From positions 1 to 48,624 of the forward strand of contig NZ_JAAXLS010000050.1 in the NCBI RefSeq assembly GCF_012328925.1: a DNA stretch of 48,624 nucleotides, in the 5' to 3' direction. Shown here piece by piece: positions 42,317-48,624 of the stretch. The position numbers and the translations under genes were made by a program. The notes under the pieces were generated by a model. The model did not search any database. It had not been told where the DNA came from and saw nothing but the letters and a program-made list of their open reading frames with translations. Within the stretch, counting starts at the first letter, position 1; each line of letters starts with the position of its first letter. The stretch comes from Amycolatopsis acididurans. Its GTDB lineage: Bacteria; Actinomycetota; Actinomycetes; Mycobacteriales; Pseudonocardiaceae.

Positions 42317-42922
42317 CTAGCGCCCCAGTCGCGGCGTGCTGTCGCGGTGCGCGGTGTTCACCTGTGCCCAGAGGTCCAGCGCCTGCTGGACCTGCTGGTT
42401 GACGGCGTCGATCGGGTTGGCCGGGGCCGCGGTGCTCGGCGCGACCGATTCGCTGCGCGCCTGGGCGGCGTTGTCGCTCGACACGGGAGCCTGCGGCCGC
42501 ACCGTGACGCGTTTGGTCGCCGTCACCGTCTTGTCCACCGGCGCGGGGGCCGCGGGCGCGGGCGGCGCGCTCGGGACCGACGTGGTCGCCGGGCCGCCGG
42601 CACCTCCCGGCAGGTCGTCCCGATCGGGCGCGGGCGCCGACGCGGCCGCGGGAACGGGATCGCTCTGGCCGAACGTGCCGCCGCCGATCCAGCCGACCAC
42701 CAGGAACAGAGCCGCGGCGCAGGTGAACAGCACGGTCCGCCGGACGCGGCGCGGTTTCGCGGGCAGCGGTGGCAACTCGAAGAACGGGACGGGCAGGGCC
42801 TCGGTGACGTCGTCCGGTTCGGCGGCGGGCGGCGCGCTCGCCGCGACGATGCCCGTCCGGTCGGCGATCCGCACCTCGGACAGGAGATCGCTCGACCTGC
42901 CGTGCAGGATCGTGCGCGTCAT
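42317..42922 (-). CDS. Single-pass membrane protein with Ala/Pro-rich linker
   Basis: A 201-aa protein. A 75-residue cytoplasmic N-terminus (MTRTILHGRSSDLLSEV) with a Pro-rich stretch precedes one membrane helix (TVLFTCAAALFLVVGWIGGG). An Ala/Pro/Ser-rich, probably extended extracellular linker follows, ending in a short helical segment (NPIDAVNQQVQQALDLWAQVNTA). ATG 42920-42922 follows GGAGGG; a longer frame to 42958 is not needed. Function is unknown. It converges on the upstream plus-strand membrane gene with one intervening base. Confidence 0.7.
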   Translation of the reverse strand: MTRTILHGRSSDLLSEVRIADRTGIVAASAPPAAEPDDVTEALPVPFFELPPLPAKPRRVRRTVLFTCAAALFLVVGWIGGGTFGQSDPVPAAASAPAPDRDDLPGGAGGPATTSVPSAPPAPAAPAPVDKTVTATKRVTVRPQAPVSSDNAAQARSESVAPSTAAPANPIDAVNQQVQQALDLWAQVNTAHRDSTPRLGR

Positions 42923-43224
42923 CAAACCCTCCAGAAAAACCCATTCACCCGAACGCACACACGACGTTGTATTGCCGCCCCCGACGCCCGGCCGAAACTA
43001 CCAGGGCGACCCCTGAAACGATGGCGAGAGAGTCTCACTTTCCACGGTCGCGGGATAAATTGACTCTATCGGGTGATGCAGGTCGGGGAGTTCGTGCGCA
43101 GGGTAACCACCGTGGCTGATTGACGTACTTCCATTCGGGAATGGCCGTCAATTTCACCCGGCATCCGCAGCCACTCCACAAAGGACCAAATGCGAATTCC
43201 TCGGTGGCGAGGCATTTCCCGCCG
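42923..43224. other. Intergenic region with long inverted repeat
   Basis: 302 bp without a credible gene. It is AT-richer than its surroundings and holds the inverted repeat at 43119-43152. It is the promoter region of the minus-strand membrane gene and the 3' side of the KPR-sulfurtransferase gene. Confidence 0.55.
43119..43152. repeat. Two-tier inverted repeat
   Basis: ATTGACG (43119-43125) pairs with CGTCAAT (43146-43152), and inside it CCATTC (43131-43136) pairs with GAATGG (43139-43144) around a 2-nt loop. Without a T run it is a poor terminator on either strand. It may be a regulator site or an mRNA structure. Confidence 0.5.
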
Positions 43225-44982
43225 TCAGTTCTCCACCGGACGGGCCGGATGATTCGACCATTGCGACCACGAACCCGGGTACAGCGCGGCGTTGATCCCG
43301 GCCACGGCGAGGGCCGCGATCTCGTGCGCCGCCGTGACCCCGGATCCGCAGTAGACGCCGACCGGACGGTCCGCGGCGCCCAGGGCGCGGAACCGGGCGG
43401 CCAGCTCCGCACGAGACCGGAACCGGCCGTCGGCCGCGAGGTTTTCCGAGGTCGGCGCGCTCACGGCACCGGGGATGTGCCCGGCGCGCGGGTCCACCGG
43501 CTCCTGTTCACCGCGATACCGCTCGCCCGCCCGCGCGTCGAGCAGCACGCCGCCGCCGGGGAAGTCGCCCGCCTCGTCGATCGTCAGCGTCGGCAGGTTG
43601 CCCGGTGTCAACGTCACGTCACCGGGTGCGACTTCGGGTCCGGGCCCGGCTTCCAGCCCTGCCTGCCAGGCACCGAGACCGCCGTCGAGCAACCGGACGT
43701 CCGTCAGGCCCGCCCAGCGCAGCAACCACCACGCGCGGGCCGCCGCGGTGTTGCCGGTGTTGTCGTAGACCACGACCGACGAACCCTCGCGGATCCCCCA
43801 CCGACGGGCCGCCGCCTGCAACGCGTCCAGATCGGGCATCGGATGGCGGCCCTCGGTCGGCACGGGCGGCGCCGCCAGTTCGGTGTCCAGGTCCACGTAG
43901 ACGGCGCCGGGGATGTGGCCGTCGAGGTAGTGCTGGTGCCCGTGCGGATCGCCGAGGGCCCAGCGCACGTCGAGCAGTACCGGCGGTTCCGCCGAGGCCA
44001 GTTCCCGCGCCAGTTCCCCGGCGCCGACCAGCACCGGCAGCTGCAGTTCCTCGACGCGGGCGCTACCCGGCTTCTCGCCGCGGGCGGCGGCGATCGCGAG
44101 CCTGCGCTGCAACGCCTCGTTGACCGGGGTCGGCACCCCGTGCAGTCGGCCGAGCAGCACGATCTCGCCGTTGAGGAAGTCCCCTTCGACCGATCCGGCG
44201 CCGCGCGCCAGGCTCTGCCACGTCGACCCCTGGCCGCGCAGCACCGACACCACCATGGAAACGTCTACTTCGGACTCTTCGAGGAGGTTCGCCGCGGTCA
44301 GCCCCGCCGCGCGGAACACGCGCAGCGCCTCGGCCCGCGCCAGCGCGGCGAACCGGTTGTCCGCACCGAACAGGGCCCGCACCGCGTTGCCGAGGTTGCC
44401 CAGCAGCTTGCCCGCCTTCCAGCGCGGCAGATCGGGCACCTCCTGCACCGCGAAGTCCGCGGCACGGAAGTCCGCCGCGATCGCCGTAAGCCGCGGATCG
44501 CCGCCGCTCGGATACCGGCCGAGCCAGAACAGCCCGGGCTTCTCCACACCCTCGGCGCTGACCTCGCCCGGCTCCAGGTAGGCGCACGGCTGCCAGATCG
44601 CCGCGCCGAACACGGTGCGGAAGCGCCGCAGCGCCGCGCGTTCGTTCTCCAGCCCGTTCTGCAGGCTGACCACCGGCAGATCGGCCGCGACGCCGTTGCC
44701 TGCCGGCCGCCACGACCATTCCCGCAGCACGTCCTCGGTGTGCTGGGTTTTCGTCGCGAGCACCAGCACGTCGTCCTCGGTCAGCTCGACCTCGGCGGAA
44801 CTCGTCGCGACCGGGATTCGCACCACCTGCTCGCCGCCGGGACGCCGGTATCGCAGCCCACGCTCGCGGATCGCCGCGGCGTGCTCGCCGCGTGCGATGA
44901 GAACCGTCGGGATTCCGGCCAGCTGCAGCTGCGCGGCCACGGTCGAACCGACCGCCCCCGCACCGATGACGACATACCGCAT
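43225..44982 (-). CDS. Fusion of ketopantoate reductase-like and tandem rhodanese sulfurtransferase domains
   Basis: A 585-aa two-part protein. Residues 1-305 are an ApbA/PanE-type 2-dehydropantoate reductase: NADP motif GAGAVG (7-12), catalytic Lys192 and Asn196 (KLLGN), and Glu in VEGDFLNGE. Residues 315-585 are two rhodanese domains of the thiosulfate/3-mercaptopyruvate sulfurtransferase type. The first is inactive (YDNTGNTA) and the second has the active-site Cys545 (YCGSGVTA). Separate proteins with these functions are normal; one open frame joins them with no stop or start between. ATG 44980-44982 is the start. It could reflect a real bifunctional enzyme or a stop-codon loss. Confidence 0.85.
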   Translation of the reverse strand: MRYVVIGAGAVGSTVAAQLQLAGIPTVLIARGEHAAAIRERGLRYRRPGGEQVVRIPVATSSAEVELTEDDVLVLATKTQHTEDVLREWSWRPAGNGVAADLPVVSLQNGLENERAALRRFRTVFGAAIWQPCAYLEPGEVSAEGVEKPGLFWLGRYPSGGDPRLTAIAADFRAADFAVQEVPDLPRWKAGKLLGNLGNAVRALFGADNRFAALARAEALRVFRAAGLTAANLLEESEVDVSMVVSVLRGQGSTWQSLARGAGSVEGDFLNGEIVLLGRLHGVPTPVNEALQRRLAIAAARGEKPGSARVEELQLPVLVGAGELARELASAEPPVLLDVRWALGDPHGHQHYLDGHIPGAVYVDLDTELAAPPVPTEGRHPMPDLDALQAAARRWGIREGSSVVVYDNTGNTAAARAWWLLRWAGLTDVRLLDGGLGAWQAGLEAGPGPEVAPGDVTLTPGNLPTLTIDEAGDFPGGGVLLDARAGERYRGEQEPVDPRAGHIPGAVSAPTSENLAADGRFRSRAELAARFRALGAADRPVGVYCGSGVTAAHEIAALAVAGINAALYPGSWSQWSNHPARPVEN

Positions 44983-45058
44983 GCCCCCATCCTTGCAGCA
45001 ACAAGATCGTGATCATCGCGGAGCGAACCTTCGGCGCCCGCACGACGTCAATACCGGC

Positions 45059-45664
45059 GTGAACAAGATCTGGCTGGTGTTGACCGGTGCCGTCGCGGCG
45101 GCCGCGCTCGCGGGCTGCTCGTCCGGCGGCGGTGGGGCGAACGTCCAGGCCGCGGCGTTGGCGAGCACCCCGGCGTCGAGCAGCGAAGCGGCGCCGACCA
45201 CCACGACCACGACGGCGCCGCCGAGCACCACGACCACCCCGCCCAGCACCAGCCGGTCGACCACGACCACGAAGAAGCCGGCGAGCACCACCGCTGCGCC
45301 CGCGGACACCGGCACGCCCTGTTCGATCACCGAGGGCGCGTGCGTGGACATCTCCGCGAAGAAGGCGTGGCTGATCAGCGGCGGCAAGGTGGTGTACGGG
45401 CCGGTGCCGGTCACCACCGGGCGCAAGGGACATCCGACTCCGGTCGGCCGCTTCAGCGTGCAGTACAAGGAGAAGATGCACTACAGCAAGGAGTTCAACA
45501 ACGCGCCGATGCCCAACTCGGTGTTCTTCACCAACACCGGCGTCGCGTTCCACTCCGGCAGCCTCGCCGCCCAGTCGCACGGCTGCGTGCACCTGTCCAG
45601 CGCTGCGGCGCAGAAGTTCTTCAACTCGCTCAGCGTGGGCGAGGCCGTTCAGGTCGTGCCCTGA
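45059..45664 (+). CDS. Lipoprotein L,D-transpeptidase
   Basis: A 201-aa YkuD-family enzyme that makes 3-3 peptidoglycan crosslinks. It has a lipobox ALAGC (Cys20) after a short signal peptide, a Thr/Pro/Ser-rich linker (about 40-90), and a catalytic domain with the motif HSGSLAAQSHGCVHLS (His and Cys of the active site). GTG 45059-45061 starts it. The lipid anchor would hold it on the outer face of the membrane. The gene ends by overlapping the convergent LuxR gene by 16 bases. Confidence 0.9.
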   Translation: MNKIWLVLTGAVAAAALAGCSSGGGGANVQAAALASTPASSSEAAPTTTTTTAPPSTTTTPPSTSRSTTTTKKPASTTAAPADTGTPCSITEGACVDISAKKAWLISGGKVVYGPVPVTTGRKGHPTPVGRFSVQYKEKMHYSKEFNNAPMPNSVFFTNTGVAFHSGSLAAQSHGCVHLSSAAAQKFFNSLSVGEAVQVVP

Positions 45665-47871
45665 TCCAGTTCCACGCGCAGTTCGGCGAGTAGCTCGCTG
45701 CGGCTGCCCGCGCCGATCCGCTGCCGCATGCGCGCCATGTGGTGCTCGACCGTCTTGGCGGAGATGAACAGCCGGTCGCCGATCTGCTTGTAGGTCAACC
45801 CGGCCAGCACCAGCTCGGCGACCTGCCGTTCCCGCTCGGACAGCCGCGTGGGACCCGGCGTCACCGACGGTTCCCGGCCTTGGAGCACGCGCGCGCAGTC
45901 GAGCAGGGTCACCATCGCCTTGCGGTCCGAGGTCCGGATCGCGGCCTGCCCGGCCAGCCGCGCCCCGTCCCAGCACAGCCCGGCGCCGTGCAGGCCGCGC
46001 GCGGCGTCCTCGACCGCGATCGGATCCACGTCTCCGCCGAGCACCTTCAGCCAGCACTCGGCGGCCCGTGCCATCACCTCGAAGTACGGCCCGGCCTCCG
46101 CGGCGGCCCGCAGCGCGCCCGCGTGCTCGGCGGCCTCGCCGGGTTGTTCGTCGAGGATCGCCGCGTGCAGCCCGCTCCAGTGCAGCGCCGTCGCCCACAG
46201 CGGCGGGTCGCCGAGCGCGGCCAGCAACTGCCGCGCCTGCCGCAGATGCGGGGCGAGCCGGGCTCGTTCGCCGAGCCGGGCGGCGGCGACCTCGAACTCC
46301 CCGAACGGCAGGAAAGTGAACAGGTCGACCGGATGCCGGACGACGGCCTCCCGTGCCTGCCCCCAGATCCGGCGCAGTGCCGCCAGGTCACTCGCCCGGC
46401 GCGCGAGTCCGACCCGCAGGCCGACCGCGAACAACCAGTCGCGGGGCGCGAGCTCGTCGCCGGCCTCGCCGAGCCTGGTGGCGGCGGTCTCTTCCTCGCC
46501 ACGCACCATCGCGATCCACGCGAGCAGCAGCCGGTGCCGTGCCACCAGCGAACCGGCTTCGACCGCGCGGGCCAGCAGCGGTTCGGCGATCGCGGCCTCG
46601 CCGCTGTGCAGCGCCACGAGCGCGCCCAGCGCGGCGGGGCTGTCGGGCAGCAGCGCGCTCGCGGACACCGGTTCGAGCATCTCCGCCGAGCGCACCAGTG
46701 TGGCCAGCGCGACCGCGGGCTGGTCCGTTACGGATTCGGCGATCCCTTTGGCGGCCGCGGAAACGGCACCGGCGAGCAGCGTCGGCGGGCCGCCGGCCGA
46801 GCACTTCTCCAGCGCCTGCCGTGCCTGCGTCGCCTGCCCGGTGCCGTAGAAACCGATCGCGGCGAAGCAGTTGCCGTCGCCGTTGTCCGACCACTGGAAC
46901 AACTCCGCGCTGCGCGCCAGCTGACCGCGATGTGCCAGGGCGATGCCCGCGATCCGGGCCGCCTCGCCGCGATCCGGTGCGGACTCGGCGGCGATGACCT
47001 GGTCGGCCAGCCGGAGCGCGGTGTCGAAATCCCCATGGCGCACGGCCGCTTCCGCCCAGCGCGCGCTCACCGGGCGTCCCGCTCGTACGGCGGCCTCGTA
47101 CAGTTCGAGCGCGGTCGCCGGCTCGGCCTCGGCGGCCGCCGCCTCGAAGGCCGCCGCGATCCCGTCGCCGGTCAGGCCCGCGCCGAGCAGCGGAAGCACC
47201 AGGCGCAGGACCGGGCCGCCCCGTTCGAGCTGGCGTTCCACGAGCTGGCGCCGCAACGCGATCTGCCGGTCGTGCGGGATCAGTTCCCGCAACGCGCGGG
47301 CCGCGACGGGCAGGAGCGTGCCGTCGGCCGCGAGCAGACCCGTGGCGTGCGCGGCCTCGATCGCCGTGCCTGCCAGGTCCGGTCCGGCGCCGGCCTCGGC
47401 GGCGAGCAGGAAACGCAGGACGTCCTCGCTGGCTCGGTCCAGTTCGTGCCGCAGCAGCGTCAGGTCGTCGGCCGCGCGCACGAGACCGGGCACCCCGCCG
47501 GTCTGTGCCTGCACCGCGGCGGACTCGCGCCCGCGGAAACGCTCGGTGCGCGCGCGGTCGAACGGGCGCAGCACGATCTGGCCGCGCAGCCGCCCCAGCA
47601 CCTCGTTCAGCTTGACCGGCCGCGGATACGGGCGCGCGGCGATGACCAGGCCGGCCTGCTCGTCGTCGAGGTGTCGCAGGATCGCGGCGAGGTCCTCGTC
47701 GCCGAGCAGATGCGCGTCGTCGACCAGCCGCACGTCGGCCCCCGCGAGGTGGTCGAGCACGGTGGTCTTGCCGTAGCCACCGGGCGCGACCATCGCGAGC
47801 CGCACGGGCGCCAGCTCGCCGGAAACGATGGCGGCGCACACGCGTTCGGTGGGCTCGTCCAGCAGGATCAC
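45649..47871 (-). CDS. LuxR-family regulator with P-loop ATPase and TPR-like helices
   Basis: A 740-aa large regulator. The N-terminal ATPase has the Walker A motif GGYGKTT (31-37) and a degenerate Walker B (VRLVDDAHLL). About 400 residues of Ala/Leu-rich helical repeats follow (TPR-like). The last 65 residues form a LuxR helix-turn-helix (LSERERQVAELVLAGLTYKQIGDRLFISAKTVEHHM). The order and the neighbour encoding an Hsp70-family protein match IniR-type regulators of mycobacterial/nocardial ini loci. GTG 47869-47871 overlaps the Hsp70 gene stop (GTGA). Compare also the MalT/LAL group. Confidence 0.85.
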   Translation of the reverse strand: MILLDEPTERVCAAIVSGELAPVRLAMVAPGGYGKTTVLDHLAGADVRLVDDAHLLGDEDLAAILRHLDDEQAGLVIAARPYPRPVKLNEVLGRLRGQIVLRPFDRARTERFRGRESAAVQAQTGGVPGLVRAADDLTLLRHELDRASEDVLRFLLAAEAGAGPDLAGTAIEAAHATGLLAADGTLLPVAARALRELIPHDRQIALRRQLVERQLERGGPVLRLVLPLLGAGLTGDGIAAAFEAAAAEAEPATALELYEAAVRAGRPVSARWAEAAVRHGDFDTALRLADQVIAAESAPDRGEAARIAGIALAHRGQLARSAELFQWSDNGDGNCFAAIGFYGTGQATQARQALEKCSAGGPPTLLAGAVSAAAKGIAESVTDQPAVALATLVRSAEMLEPVSASALLPDSPAALGALVALHSGEAAIAEPLLARAVEAGSLVARHRLLLAWIAMVRGEEETAATRLGEAGDELAPRDWLFAVGLRVGLARRASDLAALRRIWGQAREAVVRHPVDLFTFLPFGEFEVAAARLGERARLAPHLRQARQLLAALGDPPLWATALHWSGLHAAILDEQPGEAAEHAGALRAAAEAGPYFEVMARAAECWLKVLGGDVDPIAVEDAARGLHGAGLCWDGARLAGQAAIRTSDRKAMVTLLDCARVLQGREPSVTPGPTRLSERERQVAELVLAGLTYKQIGDRLFISAKTVEHHMARMRQRIGAGSRSELLAELRVELDQGTT

Positions 47872-48624
47872 TCGGTGTCCTCGCTACGGGAGCGCCGCGC
47901 CGGCACGAACCGGCGGCGCGGTGGTTCCAGTGGGGTGATCACGACCGGAGGTCGTGGGGGTGCGGGTTCGGCATCGTAGACCTCGTCCGGGTCGAGCTCG
48001 GGATAGCCGGTGACGCGCGGCACGAGCGCGGTCGACTCCGGCGAGGCCTCCGCCGCGGGGCGCGCGGCCAGTGCGGCACCGCGCGCGGCCGCCGTGCCGG
48101 CGTCGGGATCGGTGATGATCCGGCAGTCCACGAGTTCGGCCGCGACCTCCGCGACCAGCGGGATGCGGGCGTGGCCGCCGGCGAGCAGGACGGCGTCGAG
48201 CTGTTCGTACCGCGTGAGCTGGGTGAGCGTGGTGTGGACGTAGGGGTGGATGAGGCGTTCGAACTCGGTGCGGGTGACGGGCGCGTCGAAGTCCGCCGAG
48301 GTGGACAGCAGTTCCTTGAGCTGGGTGAGATCGCCCTCGCAGCGGTCGGCGAGCAGATCGTCGAATTCGGGCGCGGGCTGTTCGGCGTGGGCGAGCATCT
48401 CGAACGTGCTGGCGCCGCGGCGCAGGAGGGCGGTGTCGACGTGCTCGCCGCCGAGCCGGCACACGGCCAGCGTGGTGCCCGGTTCGATGCGTTCGCGCAC
48501 GAGCTGGCTTTCCGCCGCCGCGACCGGGCTGGGCAGCAGGAGCACGTTCGGCAGGCCGGCGTCGTGCAGCGCCTCGTGCAGAACGCGGCGGCGGTAGGTA
48601 CCCCAGCCGGGTGGGTGGGTTAGG
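47868..48624 (-). CDS. Hsp70-family protein, 3' part
   Basis: A partial gene whose 5' end lies beyond the window. The visible 250 residues contain LTHPPGWGTYRRRVLHEAL near the edge, then LAVCRLGGEHVDTALLRRG, LLAGGHARIPLVAEV and an actin-fold end, followed by a Pro/Glu/Arg-rich tail (RPPVVITPLEPPRRRF). It matches actinobacterial Hsp70-like ATPases found near IniR and dynamin-like genes. Its stop overlaps the regulator gene start, so they are co-transcribed. The peptide-binding domain of DnaK is absent; the tail here is low-complexity. Confidence 0.85.
   Translation of the reverse strand, partial: LTHPPGWGTYRRRVLHEALHDAGLPNVLLLPSPVAAAESQLVRERIEPGTTLAVCRLGGEHVDTALLRRGASTFEMLAHAEQPAPEFDDLLADRCEGDLTQLKELLSTSADFDAPVTRTEFERLIHPYVHTTLTQLTRYEQLDAVLLAGGHARIPLVAEVAAELVDCRIITDPDAGTAAARGAALAARPAAEASPESTALVPRVTGYPELDPDEVYDAEPAPPRPPVVITPLEPPRRRFVPARRSRSEDTE

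Noticed and set aside
45739..47979. A 746-aa plus-strand open frame
   Set aside because: It is antisense to the LuxR-type regulator, with low-complexity composition and no motif. The regulator on the minus strand has clear ATPase and HTH motifs.

Overview
The window is about 48.6 kb of high-GC DNA with strong G/C third-position bias. It carries genes typical of Actinobacteria: an SsgA/SsgB-like sporulation protein, a UsfX-SigF pair, an Rv2629-like protein, a LysX/MprF-like membrane protein, FurA-KatG, split LigD-type NHEJ genes and an IniR-like regulator next to an Hsp70-family gene. Gene content and style fit the Pseudonocardiaceae, most likely an Amycolatopsis-like organism. The genus is inferred from gene content, not from a marker gene. 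No prophage, insertion sequence, CRISPR array or replication origin was found, so this looks like ordinary chromosome.

Layout. 1-137: 3' end of a probable TPP-dependent enzyme gene, then a strong terminator. 236-4554: D-glucarate catabolic operon (kdgD, gudD, MFS transporter, IclR regulator). 4608-10257: metal-homeostasis island with a DUF318 permease, a decayed flavin monooxygenase pseudogene, copA, copZ, a NiCoT nickel/cobalt transporter and a CsoR-family repressor, with matching 17-bp operator-like palindromes. 10313-12897: SIS-domain sugar-phosphate isomerase, DUF2188 protein, XRE regulator plus ImmA/IrrE peptidase, conserved hypothetical. 13027-16405: VOC protein, secreted DUF4232 protein, nucleotidyltransferase, two tiny membrane proteins divergent from a TetR regulator with a duplicated operator, then furA. 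16430-19496: katG and a membrane protein with a Gly/Pro/Gln/Tyr tail. 19735-25942: a giant secreted propeller/LGFP-repeat protein, a fatty-acid desaturase, a cation-efflux-like protein and an SRPBCC protein.

26049-26359: tRNA-Arg(ACG) and tRNA-Ser(GCT) with a promoter and terminator. 26369-32648: MprF-like protein, acetoacetyl-CoA synthetase, a dienelactone-hydrolase-like protein with Asp at the nucleophile position, an aromatic aminotransferase and a TSUP permease. 32762-37953: Rv2629-like protein, UsfX-like anti-sigma factor, SigF, then ligase, polymerase and Ku genes of NHEJ; Ku is interrupted by a frameshift. 37979-42922: adenylate cyclase, FabH-like ketosynthase, Lrp/AsnC regulator, SsgB-like protein and two membrane proteins. 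43225-48624: ketopantoate-reductase/sulfurtransferase fusion, lipoprotein L,D-transpeptidase, LuxR-type ATPase regulator and the 3' part of an Hsp70-family gene.

How the genes work together. The clearest functional units are the glucarate pathway (uptake, two dehydratases, regulator), the Cu/Ni island under a probable CsoR circuit, FurA-KatG peroxide defence, and the SigF module followed by NHEJ repair genes. The most unusual items are the KPR-rhodanese fusion, the frameshifted ku, the multiply deleted monooxygenase pseudogene, the Asp-for-Cys/Ser hydrolase, the twin TetR operators, and a recurring palindrome TCCACWGTGGA found four times in the window.
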